Positions 1 to 6,344 of a stretch of 10,776 bases of DNA are shown here, in pieces (within the stretch, counting starts at the first letter, position 1; every line of letters begins with the position of its first letter). The notes beneath the pieces are model-generated. The model was not told the origin of the DNA. It did not search any database and was given only the letters and a program-made list of their open reading frames with translations. Position numbers and translations under genes: made by a program. The DNA comes from CAZJOD01 sp964547525 (lineage in GTDB: Bacteria; Bacillota; Clostridia; JAAYHZ01): the NCBI GenBank assembly GCA_964547525.1, contig CAZJOD010000125.1:1-10776 (forward strand), written 5' to 3'.

Positions 1-167
1 ATGTTGTCGGTGTAATTGGCCCGTGCTGGTTGATTCCTCAGCTTGATGAGTTCTGGAAAGACGAACCAAAAAGGGAAAGCATCATGTGTATTGTACGTAT
101 GTGTGAAAAAGAAGAAAGCATATTGGGGCTTTCTACCCACTTAATAAGCATTTCGAGGAAGGAGTAA
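1..167 (+). CDS. SAM-dependent methyltransferase, C-terminal end (partial)
   Basis: The 5' end lies outside the window; the readable frame starts at base 3 and stops with TAA at 165-167, giving 54 residues. The text begins VVGVIGPCWLIPQLDEFW, continues with SIMCIVRMCEKEESILGLSTH and ends SISRKE. This resembles the last two strands and helices of small class I (UbiE-like) methyltransferases, where a loop after strand beta-6 is followed by a final strand with a basic tail. The SAM-binding motifs are not in the window, so catalytic competence cannot be judged. The stop is 5 bases before the next ATG, and the GNAT ribosome binding site lies inside this gene's last codons, so the two are probably one transcript. 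Family assignment rests on tail resemblance only. Confidence 0.6.
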   Translation, partial: VVGVIGPCWLIPQLDEFWKDEPKRESIMCIVRMCEKEESILGLSTHLISISRKE

Positions 168-172
168 TAATA

Positions 173-931
173 ATGCAGTGTATAATAACTAAAAATGATG
201 AGGCATTGTGCTTTAATGATTTCTATTTTCTTGAAAGTGAATGCTTCCCTTCCGAGCCGCATAATGAAATACAATTTAACGAAATTGTCCAAGGCGATTT
301 TTGGACTGCCAGAGTAGCTGGCAACCTTGCAGGATTTGTTACTGCAATAACTCGTGAAGACAAGATTCACCTGGGCAGATTAGAAGTACATTCGCAATTC
401 CGAAAAGCCGGAATTGGCGGATTACTTGTTGATAAGGTTATCGACTTTGCCGAGATGAAAAAATCGCCCTGTGTCACATTAACTGTCAGAACTAATAATG
501 CACCGGCATATAATCTCTATGTAAAAAAGGGCTTTGAAGTTTATGGCTACAAAAATCGATATGCAGTTCCTGTTCAACATCTGCCTGAATCTTCATCTGT
601 TGATTTCGTTCAAACAGGAGAAGAGAAAAATTATCCTGTGTCGTTTGTTTTTAATGGACGTGACATCGGGACAGGTCGGTTCAATTATCAGATTGGAGGC
701 TGTAAAGACTTTATACTCGCAAATCCAAGTTCTGATATTCTCAATGTTTTGTCATCCATTAAGACAAAGTTGAAGCCAGGCAGCGAAAATTTATATGTCA
801 TGACAGAAGACCTTAAAACTATAAAAGCACTCAAAGCCTTGGCATTTGCAGTTGAAACAGAAATGGCCGACATGAAATATATGATTTCATATGAAAAGAA
901 TCGGGGTGATGACTTATATGGCAATCAATGA
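173..931 (+). CDS. GNAT-family N-acetyltransferase with a C-terminal extra domain
   Basis: 252 residues; ATG preceded by AAGGAG (spacing 8). Residues about 1-130 form a GNAT domain that would transfer an acetyl group from acetyl-CoA to an amine. The strand HLGRLEVH (about 66-73) leads into the pyrophosphate-binding loop QFRKAGIGG (75-83), and the end of the domain shows NNAPAYNLYVKKGFEVYGY. Residues about 140-252 have no acetyl-CoA loop but look like a second, degenerate GNAT-type half, an arrangement known in fused GNATs. The substrate cannot be read from sequence. It follows the partial methyltransferase by 5 bases and its last 14 bases overlap the start of the methyltransferase pseudogene at 918, so this was probably a three-gene plus-strand operon. 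Confidence 0.85.
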   Translation: MQCIITKNDEALCFNDFYFLESECFPSEPHNEIQFNEIVQGDFWTARVAGNLAGFVTAITREDKIHLGRLEVHSQFRKAGIGGLLVDKVIDFAEMKKSPCVTLTVRTNNAPAYNLYVKKGFEVYGYKNRYAVPVQHLPESSSVDFVQTGEEKNYPVSFVFNGRDIGTGRFNYQIGGCKDFILANPSSDILNVLSSIKTKLKPGSENLYVMTEDLKTIKALKALAFAVETEMADMKYMISYEKNRGDDLYGNQ

Positions 932-1150
932 AAACAAAATCTGCGAAAGTTATGCCAATGGCAAGAAAGACACACGGGCTACTTATTCAAGGGTAGTAGC
1001 TTGGAGTTTCACTACACAAAAAAACTCCTAAGCGAATATATAAAAAGTGATAACCGCGTTATAGAAATCAGATACGCTACAGGCTATTACGGAATTCATT
1101 TCGCCGACAAATGTACCGAATATGTCGGTGTAGATAATATGCAATATTAA
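918..1150 (+). pseudogene. SAM-dependent methyltransferase, frameshifted and 3'-truncated
   Basis: An ATG at 918 (alternatively 909, same frame) opens MAINENKICESYANGKKD. The frame then becomes wrong at about 973-985, and the sense continues one frame over as FKGSSLEFHYTKKLLSEY, then RVIEIRYATGYYGIHFADKC and EYVGVDNMQY, stop at 1148-1150. This is the N-terminal half of a class I methyltransferase. Motif I, expected as E-I-G-C-A/G-T-G, reads EIRYATG, so two key residues are lost. The text ends just after the acidic residue of strand beta-2 (GVD). Everything downstream (motifs II-IV, roughly 150 residues in relatives) is missing and is replaced by the oppositely oriented methyltransferase remnant. 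The start overlaps the GNAT gene's end. It is a decayed gene, not a functional enzyme. Confidence 0.75.
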
Positions 1151-1530
1151 TCGGAGTGGTAATTGAAATTAGTTGATAACCGTCCCCATAGTTCTACGGG
1201 AGTAACATCGGGCACAAAGCATATGGAAACCGGTTGATGGACGATATCGAATGATTTATCTTTAAAAACGGACAAATTAGTCATTCTACATAATACAGTC
1301 CTAACTGTGTAGTCATAATGTTCTGCCGCTTATATGTCACCATTCAATTGCCCTTGAGATATATCCGCTACCGTTACGTCCGCGCCAAGTAAAGAAAACT
1401 ATACCGATTGCTGACTGCCGCCGGAAGCCAAACACAGTACCCTCTTCCCTTTTAGATTTGAATAAAGATGCTCCGTCTTATAATTCCGGTTAATTTTCAA
1501 CACTCGCAAATACCATTTCAAATACTTATT
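1147..1530 (-). pseudogene. SAM-dependent methyltransferase remnant with two in-frame stops
   Basis: Read on the minus strand, one frame gives NKYLKWYLRVLK, YKTEHLYSNLKGKRVLCLAS, GG, then a TAG stop near 1400. It goes on with FSLLGADVTVADISQGQLNG, a TAA stop near 1330, then a stretch ending KSFDIVHQPVSICFVPDV. Motif I (VLCLASGG), the post-I acidic strand (VTVADIS) and the motif IV strand (FDIVHQPVS) are all recognisable, so this is a class I methyltransferase. The first ~50 and last ~100 residues expected of the family are absent, and two nonsense codons interrupt it. Its right edge runs into the stop codon of the S9 peptidase; its left edge meets the plus-strand methyltransferase pseudogene tail to tail. 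It probably sat downstream of the peptidase gene in the same direction before decay. Confidence 0.75.
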
Positions 1531-3709
1531 TTGCAAAATTATACTTAATAAATTTTATAATCCTTTCTGCAACATCTATTCTATTTTCTAAATTCCAATC
1601 TCTTGGAGTATGACCTTCACCTGTATATGTGATACATTTAACCTCTTTATCTAAACGTTCCAATCCTACCAACATTTCCGACGGCTGATATGCAGGATCA
1701 TTGCTACCGCCAATAAGTAATAGCGGTGTTTCTACTTTATCTAAATAAAATAAAGGAGAATTTTCCATATATCCTTTAGGATTCTCCCAAGGAGCACCTA
1801 TACCTATTTGGCCTGTTTCAACCCACTGACATCCATATCCGTCAATCATGCCTTCATTAATATCGTATGCACCATAAATACTTGATAAATTTCCGCACCC
1901 GGCACTGGATATGGCAGCCTTAAATATATTTGTCTGAGTGATAATGCAATTTACTGCATATCCCCCAAAACTATGACCCATAACGCTCATTTTATCCTTG
2001 TTTATTTTTCCGGTATTTATTACTGCATTTATAGCCGCCATTATATCTTCGCCTATACTTTTAAGTATCATCCCTTTTTCTAAAAAGATATCGGGTATAA
2101 AAACAGCGAACCCGTAGGCAAGTAATAGTTGTGGGGGTAAAATTGCCGATGCAGTTTCAAAATCCCAATTGAAAGCTCTTTTGCTATTTACATGGTTTGG
2201 ATATATACTTACCACTAAAGGAAATTTTCCGGAATCATTGTCAGGAATTGATAACAAAATCCCCTTCCTCTCTGTTCCAAATCCATCCTTCCATTTTAAT
2301 ATCTCACTTCTTATATCATTTTTTATATTTATATTTGGATTGATATTAGATACCTGTCTTCTGTTAACAAATTTTTTATCTGCCACCCATAACTCAGCCG
2401 GTCTATTAACATTCTCCAAGGCATAAATAAATCGATTCCCATCTTGGGATATATCAGCTATGGAACTACTGTTATTAAAAGAGGTACCGAGTAAGGTTAC
2501 AGGTTCTTCAAATAAACACTGAGGCTCGAATCCATCAGTAGATATGCAATATATCCCATTTTCCTTTGTTGTTTTGTCAATTGTAATAACGAAGTATCCA
2601 TATTTACTTTCATTATTATCTATGCTGTTAATTATTCCTTTTATAACCTTGTCTTTAGGAATCTTAAGCCGGATTACATCTTCGTTATTTTTGATGTTGT
2701 ATAAGTCGTTATCACAGATAATTAATAAACTATCTCCGTCTTTACTATATTGTAAATAACTGCTATTTATGAGTGGCGGAAGATTTGTCACCGTATGAGT
2801 GTAGCCGTTTAAAACAGACCATATATTTATACAGTTATTTTTAATAAATGCAATTTTATCTGAATTCGGCGACCATTGGGGGTTATGCCTTGGATTTCCT
2901 CCCGTTTCTAAACCTGAAGTGACTAATATTGGTTTTAATGATCTCTCTAAATCGAAAAAATATATATCTTCCGAGAAAGACCATTTATTTATATTTGGTC
3001 TTTCTCCAAAAGTAGATATTGCCAAACGTTTCCCGTCCGGAGACGGATATACCATCTTCGCTTTAAAATTAGTAATAATTCTTCTTACTTCGTTTGTTTT
3101 AATATTAATAAGTCCTATATCTGATCTATAAAGGTAATAGGGGTCTTTGTTATTTGTATCATTTTCAAATATTCGATCACCTCTTTGCCTCCAAAAAATC
3201 TCTTGCGCGGTACAGCGGTTGTTACCTATTTCTTTGTTTATCACTTTTTTCTGTGAATCGTTTGAATATCCTCTAAAGAAGTCCTTCTCAGGTAATAAAG
3301 GTATGCAGATAATTTCATTATTTAACCATCTGGGAAAATCCATATGATTCCCATATCCTCTTGCAGGTATATCCGATATTTTTGAATAATTTTTAGTTTT
3401 AACATCCCATAAATATAATTTTACATATCCATCTTGATCTGCATAATAACTAAGCTTTTTACTATCTACGCTCCAACTTGGCCCCCATGTTCTGCACAAA
3501 TTATCCATCAAAATTGTGGTTTCACCGGTATCAATATCTGTTATATAAATGTTTACGCCGATAAAAATTGGTGGAGTATATCGGGGTAATAAGTTACATT
3601 CGTATTTTTCCGGCTTTTGTACTACATATGCTATGTATTTACTATTAGGACTAATCGTAATCTTTTGATGTTCTACAAGACTTCTAATATTTAAAAATTC
3701 CCTGTCCAT
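1526..3709 (-). CDS. S9-family (prolyl oligopeptidase-like) peptidase
   Basis: 727 residues; ATG with AGGAGG seven bases upstream. Residues about 1-450 read as repeated beta-propeller blades of TolB/WD40-like type (ISPNSKYIAYVV, PSWSVDSKKLSYY, YPSPDGKRLAIS, PQWSPNSDKIAFI, SQDGNRFIYAL), as in acylaminoacyl- and dipeptidyl-peptidases. Residues about 480-727 are an alpha/beta hydrolase domain. The nucleophile elbow is GHSFGGY with Ser580; the likely acid is Asp671 in GGSNDPAY and the likely base is His700 in GEGHTPRDW. The full triad and normal family length suggest an active serine hydrolase cutting short peptides. There is no signal peptide or membrane segment, so it is probably cytoplasmic. 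It has its own promoter 90-120 bases upstream and is followed directly by a methyltransferase remnant. A non-peptidase esterase role is possible but less likely given the propeller. Confidence 0.85.
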   Translation of the reverse strand: MDREFLNIRSLVEHQKITISPNSKYIAYVVQKPEKYECNLLPRYTPPIFIGVNIYITDIDTGETTILMDNLCRTWGPSWSVDSKKLSYYADQDGYVKLYLWDVKTKNYSKISDIPARGYGNHMDFPRWLNNEIICIPLLPEKDFFRGYSNDSQKKVINKEIGNNRCTAQEIFWRQRGDRIFENDTNNKDPYYLYRSDIGLINIKTNEVRRIITNFKAKMVYPSPDGKRLAISTFGERPNINKWSFSEDIYFFDLERSLKPILVTSGLETGGNPRHNPQWSPNSDKIAFIKNNCINIWSVLNGYTHTVTNLPPLINSSYLQYSKDGDSLLIICDNDLYNIKNNEDVIRLKIPKDKVIKGIINSIDNNESKYGYFVITIDKTTKENGIYCISTDGFEPQCLFEEPVTLLGTSFNNSSSIADISQDGNRFIYALENVNRPAELWVADKKFVNRRQVSNINPNINIKNDIRSEILKWKDGFGTERKGILLSIPDNDSGKFPLVVSIYPNHVNSKRAFNWDFETASAILPPQLLLAYGFAVFIPDIFLEKGMILKSIGEDIMAAINAVINTGKINKDKMSVMGHSFGGYAVNCIITQTNIFKAAISSAGCGNLSSIYGAYDINEGMIDGYGCQWVETGQIGIGAPWENPKGYMENSPLFYLDKVETPLLLIGGSNDPAYQPSEMLVGLERLDKEVKCITYTGEGHTPRDWNLENRIDVAERIIKFIKYNFAK

Positions 3710-3714
3710 TCAAA

Positions 3715-3779
3715 CCTCCTCTTCTTTCCGCATTTAAAAACATTATTTACCATTAAAAAATTTTTTCATGTAGAGGAGA
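3715..3779 (-). promoter_or_regulatory. 5' UTR with anti-Shine-Dalgarno segment upstream of the S9 peptidase
   Basis: On the minus strand UCUCCUCU (3779-3772) is complementary over all 8 positions (one G-U) to AGAGGAGG (3722-3715), the Shine-Dalgarno site of the peptidase. The 49 bases between them contain the self-complementary AAAAAATTTTTT and an 8-codon ORF, MKKFFNGK (3769-3743), which has no ribosome binding site of its own. The pairing could mask the ribosome binding site until something opens it. The complementarity is seen in the sequence; the regulatory role is inference. Confidence 0.4.
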
Positions 3780-3790
3780 AATTAAGCTAT

Positions 3791-3828
3791 TACTCTAATC
3801 TTACCAAATATTTACTCGAATCACAACT
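3791..3828. repeat. 38-bp promoter repeat, copy A
   Basis: This matches 10239-10276 at 35 of 38 positions by hand alignment, in the same orientation relative to the downstream gene. Weaker similarity continues about 15 bases further towards the gene. The conserved core is the -10, the whole 17-base spacer apart from two bases, and the -35. Conservation of the spacer as well as the hexamers indicates a duplicated segment or a shared regulator site rather than two chance promoters. Confidence 0.7.
3798..3826 (-). promoter_or_regulatory. Sigma-A-type promoter for the S9 peptidase (repeat-borne)
   Basis: On the minus strand TTGTGA (3826-3821), a 17-base spacer and TAAGAT (3803-3798). Four of six bases match at the -35 and five of six at the -10, with ideal spacing. 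A start near 3791 would give a leader of about 80 bases. The same -35/spacer/-10 recurs upstream of the S41 peptidase at 10246-10274, and this conservation strengthens the call. Confidence 0.6.
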
Positions 3829-4097
3829 ACATTCTAACAGAAATGAGATTTCGAAAAACTCCGTATTTGATACACATTATAGAATTGGCTCAAATATCTG
3901 AATAATGCAAGTTTTGAAATTTTGGGGCTTAACGGCTGCAAAATAACTGTTGTAATGGTTGAATCTTTTTTAGTATTATTTTATTGCAAAAAAGAAGGAC
4001 CCGGCACTTATAATTATTGCAAGGTCTCTCAATATATTCAGTACTATAACCTATAATGTCCGGTTATACAATAATAAATTTCTTTCTACAGGCTTTC
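3829..4097. other. Gene-free spacer with an inverted repeat
   Basis: No gene is supported between the methyltransferase stop and the promoter of the S9 peptidase. The only clear structure is a perfect 7-bp inverted repeat, TATAACC (4045-4051) and GGTTATA (4062-4068), with a 10-base loop, about 30 bases past the methyltransferase stop. It has no T run on either strand, so it is at best a weak or factor-assisted terminator. A 58-codon plus-strand open frame (3883-4056) lacks a credible start. Confidence 0.35.
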
Positions 4098-4856
4098 TTA
4101 CTTCTTGTTGGCTACAAGTCTAATAAACCCAACATATTCGCCTGCATCCTTTTTAAGTATAGCTGTATCCTGTAACCAAGGATTTTTACCAACTTTATCC
4201 TGTGCTACCTTCCAATTAGCATACATCTCACAGCCTCCTGGCATGGTATCAGCAACTCTGATGTCAACTAAATCTGTTCTTTCCCATAATTTTTTCCACC
4301 AGCTAACTGTATGCCAACTCCAGCAGTCCTGTCCCCAGAAGTCTTTTAAGTGTTCTGGAACACCATTCTCAAAGTCCTTCATAAGTCCGGGTAATACAAT
4401 ACCCAGTGTTCCACCCGGAGTTAAAAACTTCTGTAGATAATTTAAGTATAAATCATCTGTACCGTAGTAGATGTATGAATCAACACAGATAATTGCATCA
4501 AAGAAACATTCAGCAAAAGGCATGTTCCTTGCATCACCATGTATAGGATAAATCTTGTTATTGAGCCCTTGCTCCTTTATTCTGTTCCAGTTATCTGTGG
4601 CTTTTATCCATAAATCATATGACCAAACATCAACCTCAAATTCTCTTGCAAGAAAAACACTACTTATTGCTTTACCACTACCTAAATCAAGTACTTTCAT
4701 GTTAGGCTTTAAATCAGCAGCCTCACATAGCCATTCCGTCAACCATAAAGCATTAAACCCCATAGAGTTGTCAAATATCCAATTGGGATCATATTTGTTA
4801 GAAAGCATAAACCTTTCATTGTACAGAAGATTATTTTCTTTATTTATATTATACAT
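4098..4856 (-). CDS. Class I SAM-dependent methyltransferase
   Basis: 252 residues from the ATG at 4856. I prefer this start over the in-frame TTG at 4862 because AAGGA then sits 7 bases upstream. Motif I is VLDLGSGKA (55-63), the acidic end of strand beta-2 is SYDLW (about D81), then HGDARNMPF (motif II) and FFDAIICVDSYIYYG (motif IV). A post-motif block contains LTPGGTLGIVLPG. This is a full-length member of a Firmicutes-type family annotated only as methyltransferase domain protein; the acceptor substrate is unknown. The C-terminal third is rich in Trp (FWGQDCWSWHTVSWWKKLW), probably shaping the acceptor pocket. A 120-base leader with a small ORF and competing stem-loops precedes it, suggesting regulated translation. 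The upstream neighbour is the P-loop ATPase, whose stop is about 200 bases away. Confidence 0.85.
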   Translation of the reverse strand: MYNINKENNLLYNERFMLSNKYDPNWIFDNSMGFNALWLTEWLCEAADLKPNMKVLDLGSGKAISSVFLAREFEVDVWSYDLWIKATDNWNRIKEQGLNNKIYPIHGDARNMPFAECFFDAIICVDSYIYYGTDDLYLNYLQKFLTPGGTLGIVLPGLMKDFENGVPEHLKDFWGQDCWSWHTVSWWKKLWERTDLVDIRVADTMPGGCEMYANWKVAQDKVGKNPWLQDTAILKKDAGEYVGFIRLVANKK

Positions 4857-4860
4857 CGTC

Positions 4861-4931
4861 AATTCCTTCCATTAATATCGTTCTGTAATAGAGGAATTAA
4901 AACCATTTAGTTAAATTTTATTCCTCTATTA
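4861..4931 (-). promoter_or_regulatory. Possible translational attenuator of the methyltransferase
   Basis: Three segments on the minus strand are mutually related. Segment 1 is TAATAGAGGAAT (4931-4920), segment 2 ATTCCTCTATTA (4897-4886) and segment 3 TAATGGAAGGAATT (4874-4861). Segments 1 and 2 pair perfectly over 12 bp. Segment 2, extended by one base upstream, can instead pair with segment 3 over 13 bp with one bulged A and one G-U; segment 3 contains the methyltransferase ribosome binding site. So 1:2 would leave translation on and 2:3 would turn it off. A 22-codon ORF ends between segments 1 and 2, so a ribosome on it would cover segment 1. The geometry recalls erm/cat leader attenuation, with the opposite expected sign. 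The pairings are seen; the switch is inferred. Confidence 0.45.
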
Positions 4932-4975
4932 ATTACTACTACCTCTTCTTGTTTTACTACAATGCTTAATTTCAT
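4907..4975 (-). CDS. 22-residue leader peptide candidate
   Basis: ATG at 4975 has AAAGGAG 8 bases upstream, one of the best ribosome binding sites in the window, and encodes MKLSIVVKQEEVVVINRG then IKFN and a TAA at 4909-4907. It ends 50 bases before the methyltransferase start, inside the loop of the 12-bp hairpin formed by its own 3' portion. Two readings fit: a regulatory leader peptide whose translation controls the hairpin choice, or the surviving 5' end of a lost gene. Its ATG overlaps, as ATGA, the stop of another open stretch ending NKNLTLKEYFI, which favours the remnant reading somewhat. I do not recognise the peptide. Confidence 0.4.
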   Translation of the reverse strand: MKLSIVVKQEEVVVINRGIKFN

Positions 4976-5060
4976 ATAAAATACTCCTTTAATGTTAGAT
5001 TTTTATTCATAGTGTCAAGTAAATGTTGAGTAAACCATCGCGTCAGTGGGTTCGTTCTGC

Positions 5061-5615
5061 TTATACTGTATATCTCCCCATGATTTTCTCTAATAACACA
5101 TCAACTGATTCTGTACCATCAACGCGTAACAGTGGACAAGTTAGCAACTTAAACCATTCTTCATGCCTTTTTTTACAACGACCTTGTTCCAATATATCAT
5201 ATTTTCCCGCCCCTTCGATAAAGTTAATATGATTATTATACATGTCACCGCCCTTACAAATGCGCTCGCCAAACCGTCCGTATTCACGTTTTTTCAATCT
5301 ATCAATACGAATATTTGTTGCTGTACTCACATAAACAACTAAATCAAATCGAGGGATAAAGACATCACCCCAATTAGCTAACGAACCTGAGATTGCACAC
5401 TTCGGATGTTTGTTAATCCTTTCCATCAAAAGTTTGTCCCGCTCTTCATGTGACCGAAACTGACCGTTCGGCAGATGAAAATAATCATCTGTTTCTAACC
5501 ATTTATAGCCATATTTACGTTCTAATGCACATCCCAAAGTGGATGTTCCCGAGCCACATGCTCCGCAAATATGAATGATATTATATGATTCTTTTCTACA
5601 TTTTTTTATATCCAT
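5061..5615 (-). CDS. Small P-loop kinase-like ATPase (AAA / adenylate-kinase-like)
   Basis: 184 residues from ATG 5615; ATG codons at 5636 and 5633 are also in frame. The Walker A loop is GACGSGTS (18-25), right after strand NIIHIC. Then come ETDDYFHLP (about 41-49), the strand CAISGSLANWGDVFIPRFDL, and the arginine-rich lid RIDRLKKREYGRFGERI. This is the pattern of a Firmicutes family related to adenylate and shikimate kinases, usually annotated only as AAA-family ATPase. It probably phosphorylates a small molecule; the substrate is unknown. No Shine-Dalgarno site is visible before any candidate start. The upstream DNA is instead a GNAT-gene fragment that ends at 5634, so the native 5' region seems to have been lost in a rearrangement. 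Expression is therefore doubtful, or depends on readthrough from the NUDIX genes. Confidence 0.75.
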   Translation of the reverse strand: MDIKKCRKESYNIIHICGACGSGTSTLGCALERKYGYKWLETDDYFHLPNGQFRSHEERDKLLMERINKHPKCAISGSLANWGDVFIPRFDLVVYVSTATNIRIDRLKKREYGRFGERICKGGDMYNNHINFIEGAGKYDILEQGRCKKRHEEWFKLLTCPLLRVDGTESVDVLLEKIMGRYTV

Positions 5616-5633
5616 ATTGACATTAACAAACAT

Positions 5634-5731
5634 CAAAACCGAACTACTCCAATAAATTTTTTATGTTCGTCTTCTGTAACGATTGTTAGTTTATCTCCTT
5701 CTATTTCATTTGAAAACCAGTCATGCCAAAA
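5634..5731 (-). repeat. 98-bp duplicated fragment of the GNAT gene at 7881-8371
   Basis: This aligns without gaps to 8173-8270, with about 89 of 98 positions identical by hand. In the GNAT frame it reads FWHDWFSNEIEGDKLTIVTE then DEHKKFIGVVRF and a TGA; the longer gene reads FWYDWFSNKMQGDKLTIVAE at the same place. Similarity stops abruptly on both sides. The 5' neighbour is unrelated coding text and the 3' neighbour is the P-loop ATPase. It is an internal piece of a paralogous acetyltransferase gene, not a functional unit. Confidence 0.85.
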
Positions 5732-5832
5732 GGATTACCGGCTATGTCAACACATTCTTCTTTTAACACTGCATCTCTCAAATCATGTAGATCAGTCTTA
5801 GATATAATGACTTTTACCGTATCCGATCTCAT
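5701..5832 (-). pseudogene. Chimeric 43-codon ORF coupled to the NUDIX gene
   Basis: ATG at 5832 overlaps the NUDIX stop as ATGA, the usual sign of translational coupling. The ORF reads MRSDTVKVIISKTDLHDLRD then AVLKEECVDIAGNPF, and then enters the GNAT fragment in the wrong frame (GMTGFQMK, stop TAG at 5703). With one extra base in its T4 run (5728-5731) it would read on as NPFWHDWFSNE, in frame with the GNAT text. I do not recognise the first 35 residues; they are either a diverged GNAT N-terminus or the start of another gene. It is probably a remnant of the gene that followed the NUDIX gene. Confidence 0.5.
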
Positions 5833-6266
5833 ATTGCGAACATAACTCGACCTTTTCTTGCATCAAGCATTGGCAGCGTTTTCCCGTCAAGAGCAATTTT
5901 TAAAAGATCTTTTGCCGTATCGGTTACATCAAAGCGCTCTATAGCTTCGGAGCAATCTAAATAAATTGCCTCGCTGTTCTCATTTTTATCGGATTTCGGT
6001 TCTCCTGCAACAGGGTTGCATAAAAACGCCATATACCAGTTATTCACCGAACAACGAACTGCGATTAATCCGACCGGTTCTACTGTAACACCTGTTTCCT
6101 CCAAAACCTCGCGCTTGATTGCATCATAAGGCATTTCTCCTTGCTTAAGCATACCGCCGGGATTTAATAATTTACCCGCCGCCGGACCGTATGTATGCCG
6201 AACAAGCAATACCTTATTACCGTCCAAAACAATTGCTCCGACTGCTGCAAAATTGTTGTCATCCAT
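5829..6266 (-). CDS. NUDIX hydrolase
   Basis: 145 residues; ATG with AAGGAG 8 bases upstream. Residues 38-60 form a complete Nudix box: G-x5-E (GMLKQGE), x7, then REVLEETGV, the metal-binding REUxEExGU signature. The enzyme would hydrolyse a nucleoside diphosphate linked to another group, using Mg2+. Upstream strands VGAIVLDGNKVLLVRH are typical of MutT-like members; the specificity is unknown. The ribosome binding site lies inside the last codons of an eroded thyX-like 3' fragment whose stop is 2 bases before this ATG. The NUDIX stop overlaps the next ATG. So the gene is bracketed by remnants of the same two genes that are adjacent at 8964-7881. Confidence 0.9.
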   Translation of the reverse strand: MDDNNFAAVGAIVLDGNKVLLVRHTYGPAAGKLLNPGGMLKQGEMPYDAIKREVLEETGVTVEPVGLIAVRCSVNNWYMAFLCNPVAGEPKSDKNENSEAIYLDCSEAIERFDVTDTAKDLLKIALDGKTLPMLDARKGRVMFAI

Positions 6267-6268
6267 TG

Positions 6269-6316
6269 TTATGTCTCCTTCTTATATTCATTTAACCTCT
6301 CCTTAAATCGATCTGT
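6269..6316 (-). pseudogene. 3' fragment of a thyX-like gene
   Basis: The minus strand reads TDRFKERLNEYKKET and stop, directly matching the C-terminus TDGFKERLAEYRKGIN of the intact ThyX-like protein at 8407-8964. That is 10 identical residues in 15 aligned, with matching DNA at roughly three quarters of positions. Upstream of 6316 the similarity fades (an in-frame TAA is at 6319-6317). The piece now serves as the 5' UTR of the NUDIX gene and supplies its AAGGAG. It is too short to be certain, but the position next to a GNAT fragment makes chance unlikely. Confidence 0.65.
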
Positions 6317-6344
6317 TTAAATATGTGAGATAACCAATAGTTTA

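Noticed and set aside
2169..3347. Several plus-strand ORFs of 66-85 codons inside the S9 peptidase gene
   Set aside because: They are antisense shadows of a well-supported gene, hydrophobic because of the codon complement, and lack ribosome binding sites.
3883..4056. 58-codon open frame on the plus strand, with NGCKITVVMVESFLVLFYCK inside
   Set aside because: It has no start codon with a ribosome binding site and no recognisable family. Open frames of this size are expected by chance in AT-rich spacer.
5013..5018. Perfect -35 hexamer TTGACA upstream of the 22-codon leader ORF
   Set aside because: The only -10 at usable spacing is TAACAT, and it would start the transcript inside or after the leader's ribosome binding site, so I do not call it the promoter. 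The element may simply be coding sequence of the stretch ending NKNLTLKEYFI.
4974..5110. 45-codon frame overlapping the end of the P-loop ATPase and reading RWFTQHLLDTMNKNLTLKEY
   Set aside because: It overlaps a real gene in another frame, has no supported start, and is unrecognised. It is kept only as a hint that the 22-codon ORF might be a gene remnant.
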